From assembly GCA_013373085.1 (NCBI GenBank), contig JABXIM010000032.1:20614-84613 (forward strand): a DNA stretch of 64,000 nt, read 5' to 3'. A program made the position numbers and the translations under genes. Below are positions 60,854-64,000 of this stretch, piece after piece (positions within the stretch are counted from its first letter, which is position 1; each line of letters opens with the position of its first letter). The stretch is from Oceanospirillaceae bacterium. GTDB lineage: Bacteria; Pseudomonadota; Gammaproteobacteria; Pseudomonadales; Balneatricaceae. The notes beneath the pieces were generated by a model that did no database searches, had not been told where the DNA came from, and saw only the letters and a list, made by a program, of their open reading frames with translations.

Positions 60854-61880
60854 TGACCGGTTCGGTGATACTGCTACGGTGCACGGGTGCCCAGGGGCGG
60901 CCGTGGCCGGTCAGGCGGTAGCGCAGATCCAGATACCACCAGAACAAACGCACCTGGCGGCCGCGGATGAATGGCAGCGAGAAGATATCCAGTCCCAGCC
61001 ACGGCAGATAGGGGTTGCGGCGCGCATAGGCCCAGAGTTCGACGCGTACCGAGGGCTCACTGCTGCGGCCGCGGGCATGGAAACCGACGGTGTCGCCCAC
61101 CACCAGGCTGTTGCCGGGTACCGCCAGCGGCACCGCAGGCGGCAGTCCAAGCGCTTCGAGCTCCTCTGGCTGTATGCGCAGAGAGCCGCGGGCGGCGAGG
61201 CGGTCGTCGCCCTTGCCAACGGTCATGCTTTTCTGCTTCTCCCATTCCAGCCGCGGGGCATCTGCCCGGTGCGAGCCCGGTACATAGGTGAAGGGGCCCT
61301 TGTGCGGCTCCACCTCGTCCATGAAAAACCAGGCTTTCATCGACGGGTGGAAGGCGTCCATATGGAGTACCGTCTGGGGATCGTCGGGTTTGTTGTCCAG
61401 ATGGGTCAGGATTACCTGAATGTAATATACCGGCTCCATGTCATAGCTGGTGACATAGCGCATCAGTCCCTTCCAGTGCTCGCTGCGCAGCAGTCGCTTG
61501 ACGTGCGGCATCTGTTTCAGGGTACGGGGATCGAGCAGCACGCGACGGGTGACGGTATTACCCTGGGTCATTTCGCGCATATCGCCGCTGTAGCTGTAGA
61601 GTTCACGGCGTACAGCCGCAAATTCGTCGTCGGACAGCAGGTTTTGCTTGAGAATGAAACCGTTCTCGTCGAACTGCTTCACTTCCTCGGGGCTTATGAG
61701 TTTTGCCAGTCGCCGACGGCGCCAGTCGGCCAGGCCGCAGGCCAGTTTCTTGCGAAAAACGTGCAAACCGTGGCGGTTCAGCGTTTCGCTGCCGATGATC
61801 GGGTTGTCCCGGAACGACTTGGCCGAAGTTGCCAGCTCCGCCAGCCATATCGGCAGTTTCAACCAACGCAGTGCGCTCAT
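60804..61880 (-). CDS. Phytanoyl-CoA dioxygenase (PhyH) family protein
   Basis: This 358-residue protein is a probable Fe(II)/2-oxoglutarate oxygenase. The metal triad is visible as His173 and Asp175 (VLHMDAF) and His268 (GFHARG), with an arginine (about 280) for 2-oxoglutarate. An N-terminal extension (1-60) is basic. FMDEVEPHKGPFTYVPGSHR is typical of the family. The C-terminal tail beyond about 320 has low complexity. The substrate is unknown. It runs into the small Rossmann-like gene downstream with overlapping frames. Confidence 0.85.
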   Translation of the reverse strand: MSALRWLKLPIWLAELATSAKSFRDNPIIGSETLNRHGLHVFRKKLACGLADWRRRRLAKLISPEEVKQFDENGFILKQNLLSDDEFAAVRRELYSYSGDMREMTQGNTVTRRVLLDPRTLKQMPHVKRLLRSEHWKGLMRYVTSYDMEPVYYIQVILTHLDNKPDDPQTVLHMDAFHPSMKAWFFMDEVEPHKGPFTYVPGSHRADAPRLEWEKQKSMTVGKGDDRLAARGSLRIQPEELEALGLPPAVPLAVPGNSLVVGDTVGFHARGRSSEPSVRVELWAYARRNPYLPWLGLDIFSLPFIRGRQVRLFWWYLDLRYRLTGHGRPWAPVHRSSITEPVSEPGQAASRMASAGQA

Positions 61881-62010
61881 CCGCGATCCTCAATCGATGT
61901 CTGTCCCCGCTGCAGCCGGGGATCGTTTCTGGCTGCACACTATCGCCTGAAGCGGTGTATGACAAGTGCCGTCGCCGCGCCTCGGAAGCAGGCTTGATCT
62001 GGCGCAAGCT

Positions 62011-62041
62011 TTGCCAAAGCGTCACGGAGGCTGCCTATACT
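62011..62041 (+). promoter_or_regulatory. Candidate sigmaS-type promoter of the GlsB-like gene
   Basis: TTGCCA (62011-62016) and CTATACT (62035-62041), the latter being the extended -10 preferred by sigmaS. It lies 30 bases upstream of a stress-protein gene whose E. coli relatives are sigmaS dependent. Confidence 0.45.
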
Positions 62042-62070
62042 GCAAGCTTTAACGCAACGGGGAGCGTCTT

Positions 62071-62310
62071 ATGGGACTGCTGGCATTTTTGATTATTGGC
62101 GGGCTGGCCGGCTGGTTGGCCGGAACCATCATGAAGGGCGATGGCTTCGGTGTTGTCGGCAATGTGGTGCTCGGCATCATCGGCGCGGTGGTGGGCGGTT
62201 TCCTGTTCGGCCTGCTGGGAGTGAGGAGCGGCGGCTTCATCGGCTCGCTGATCACCGCGACCATCGGCGCGGTGATCCTGCTTTATGCCGGGCGGTTGTT
62301 GAAAAAGTAG
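62071..62310 (+). CDS. GlsB/YeaQ/YmgE family small membrane protein
   Basis: This 79-residue protein has three glycine-rich hydrophobic helices: GLLAFLIIGGLAGWLAGTIMKG, GVVGNVVLGIIGAVVGGFLFGLLG and GFIGSLITATIGAVILLYAGRLL. This pattern (transglycosylase-associated protein, Pfam) marks stress-induced inner-membrane proteins of unknown mechanism. GGGGAG precedes the ATG. It is a single gene convergent with the lipoprotein gene. Confidence 0.93.
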   Translation: MGLLAFLIIGGLAGWLAGTIMKGDGFGVVGNVVLGIIGAVVGGFLFGLLGVRSGGFIGSLITATIGAVILLYAGRLLKK

Positions 62311-62334
62311 CCATCGTCCGGTTTGGCCGGCGCG

Positions 62335-63132
62335 TCAGTGCCGGGCGAGTTCCTCCAGCGTAATTTCGTACTGTGCGTTGGCGGCGTCATAGCGTGCGCC
62401 GTACCAGTTGGGGTAGGCGAAACCGGGGTAATAGGCCTCGGGCTGCTTGACCGGTGCCGAAACATCCGGGCGGGAGGCCAGGAACGCCAGGGTCATCATC
62501 GGTTCGACGAAGATGATGCGGCCATCGTAGAAACCGTAGATGAAGGTTTGCGTAAACGGTTGGTCATGAAACTCGGGACTGGCCGAGTCAATCGCATGGG
62601 CGCCCATCCGCGGCACCTCGGTACCCGGGGGCAGCACATAGTCGGCCGGCATATAGGCCGGCTCAGGGGCCTTGTGCGCACGCGCGAGGTCTTCGCCGAC
62701 GGCGGTAATGGCGTTGCGCGACGCGCTGTCGATGGCGTAAAAGTGGAAATCGAAATGGGGTACGTTGTAGACCCCCTCGGGAATATGGCCGTGGGGATTC
62801 CAGTCGACGGTGACATGGTTGTAGCCGGTGACCGAAGCTTCTGCCGGCAGGCTTAGCTGATATTCCCATTCACCCGTGGCTGGCGGCTCGGCCGGCAGAC
62901 CGGACAGCGCGGCCTCGCTCATCCTGATCCCGAGCGTTTTTGCCTGCCCCTGCTCATCGAGTGTGACAAAGGTCCACGCCTGCCCCTGGCCGATGGCTAC
63001 CGGCGGACCCTCGTAGGTCCCGGCCGGGGATAAGGCCTCTTTGTGAGGCATGGAGCAGCCTGCGAGCAGCGCAGTTCCCAGCGCAGTTCCCAGCGCAAAC
63101 AGCACGGACAGTTGGGGACTGAGTCGTATCAT
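62335..63132 (-). CDS. Putative lipoprotein, TTHB210-like/DUF5602 type
   Basis: This 265-residue protein has a lipoprotein signal peptide with lipobox LLAGC (cysteine at about residue 26). The mature part contains GYNHVTVDWNPHGHIPEG and VPHFDFHFYAI, a His-rich motif typical of TTHB210-like proteins, and FVEPMMTLAFL. Start 63132 is chosen because it gives the signal peptide; the 95 residues encoded before it in the open frame are Arg-rich and lie in the clpB terminator. The function is unknown; the histidines suggest metal binding. Confidence 0.75.
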   Translation of the reverse strand: MIRLSPQLSVLFALGTALGTALLAGCSMPHKEALSPAGTYEGPPVAIGQGQAWTFVTLDEQGQAKTLGIRMSEAALSGLPAEPPATGEWEYQLSLPAEASVTGYNHVTVDWNPHGHIPEGVYNVPHFDFHFYAIDSASRNAITAVGEDLARAHKAPEPAYMPADYVLPPGTEVPRMGAHAIDSASPEFHDQPFTQTFIYGFYDGRIIFVEPMMTLAFLASRPDVSAPVKQPEAYYPGFAYPNWYGARYDAANAQYEITLEELARH

Positions 63133-63260
63133 ACGGGATTTCCTCGTGTTCTCGCCCTGTAGCGCCGACGCGGGACAGGGGGCGCCGGCATGCTCGACAA
63201 GAATGGTCCCGGAACCGGTTTTGCGCCAGTTTATGCTCAGAATTAACGGATTCTCCGCAA

Positions 63261-63292
63261 CAAAAAAGCCCGCTGCTGTGGCAGCGGGCTTT
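63261..63292 (-). terminator. Terminator of clpB
   Basis: AAAGCCCGCTGC (63265-63276), loop TGTG, GCAGCGGGCTTT (63281-63292) with a run of six T residues on the minus strand. Confidence 0.92.
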
Positions 63293-63314
63293 GCAGAAGC
63301 TTGAGCCCCGGTGA

Positions 63315-64000
<686 letters not shown>

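Overview
The window is GC-rich, densely packed chromosomal DNA from a gammaproteobacterium, most likely of the Pseudomonadales/Oceanospirillales lineage. That placement is inferred from gene content and order: oxyR-recG, coaD-ferredoxin near rsmD, ftsY-ftsE-ftsX-rpoH followed by thiS-thiG-trmB, ubiK-yifB, PII-amtB, and an arginine succinyltransferase (AST) operon. No rRNA, tRNA, prophage, complete insertion sequence or CRISPR array was seen. Both ends cut genes: ppk on the left and clpB on the right.

Layout. 1-4.5 kb: end of polyphosphate kinase, then a polar amino acid ABC importer (ATPase, binding protein, two permeases). 4.8-10.3 kb: YeeZ-like epimerase, oxyR, recG, an AspA/AstE-like metalloenzyme and a DUF501 protein. 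10.5-21.2 kb: ferredoxin, coaD, a TetR regulator, rsmD, a membrane-anchored M16-like protein, ftsYEX, rpoH, a DUF423 protein, thiS, thiG, trmB. 21.7-25.8 kb: glutamate dehydrogenase, then a Spy/CpxP-like protein divergent from a CpxRA-type two-component system. 25.8-30.5 kb: astB, astD, astA and a DUF1338 oxygenase on the minus strand. 31-33.4 kb: amtB flanked by two PII genes. 33.6-42.5 kb: ubiK, yifB, a GGDEF-EAL protein, rep, a kinase-RNase Z fusion and a methyltransferase. 42.5-53.2 kb: thioesterase, HAD phosphatase, PhoX, RadD, a degenerate ABC protein with a cyclic-nucleotide domain, and an LdcA-like decarboxylase. 53.2-64 kb: a carbamoylase remnant, an aromatic-acid transporter, ilvIH, a GNAT/nitrilase pair, a DOPA-dioxygenase-like protein, a PhyH oxygenase pair, a GlsB-like membrane protein, a lipoprotein and clpB.

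Much of the window concerns nitrogen and basic amino acids: uptake of polar amino acids, succinylation of arginine, a decarboxylase, glutamate dehydrogenase, and ammonium transport with PII sensing behind a near-consensus sigma54 promoter and an NtrC-like palindrome. A second theme is envelope and heat stress: rpoH with a sigmaE-type promoter, a CpxR box between the CpxP-like gene and cpxRA, and clpB.

The least ordinary items are: (1) a 646-residue protein joining a Clp1/Grc3-like polynucleotide kinase domain to an RNase Z-like domain whose catalytic residues are kept; (2) a 1030-residue ABC-exporter-like protein in which Walker A, Walker B, signature and H-loop are all degenerate, with a large insertion in the nucleotide-binding domain and a C-terminal cyclic-nucleotide-binding domain; (3) a dispersed family of about 150-bp intergenic elements with terminal inverted repeats (MITE-like), some of which supply the stop codon or last codons of neighbouring genes; (4) an FtsY with an N-terminal membrane segment.
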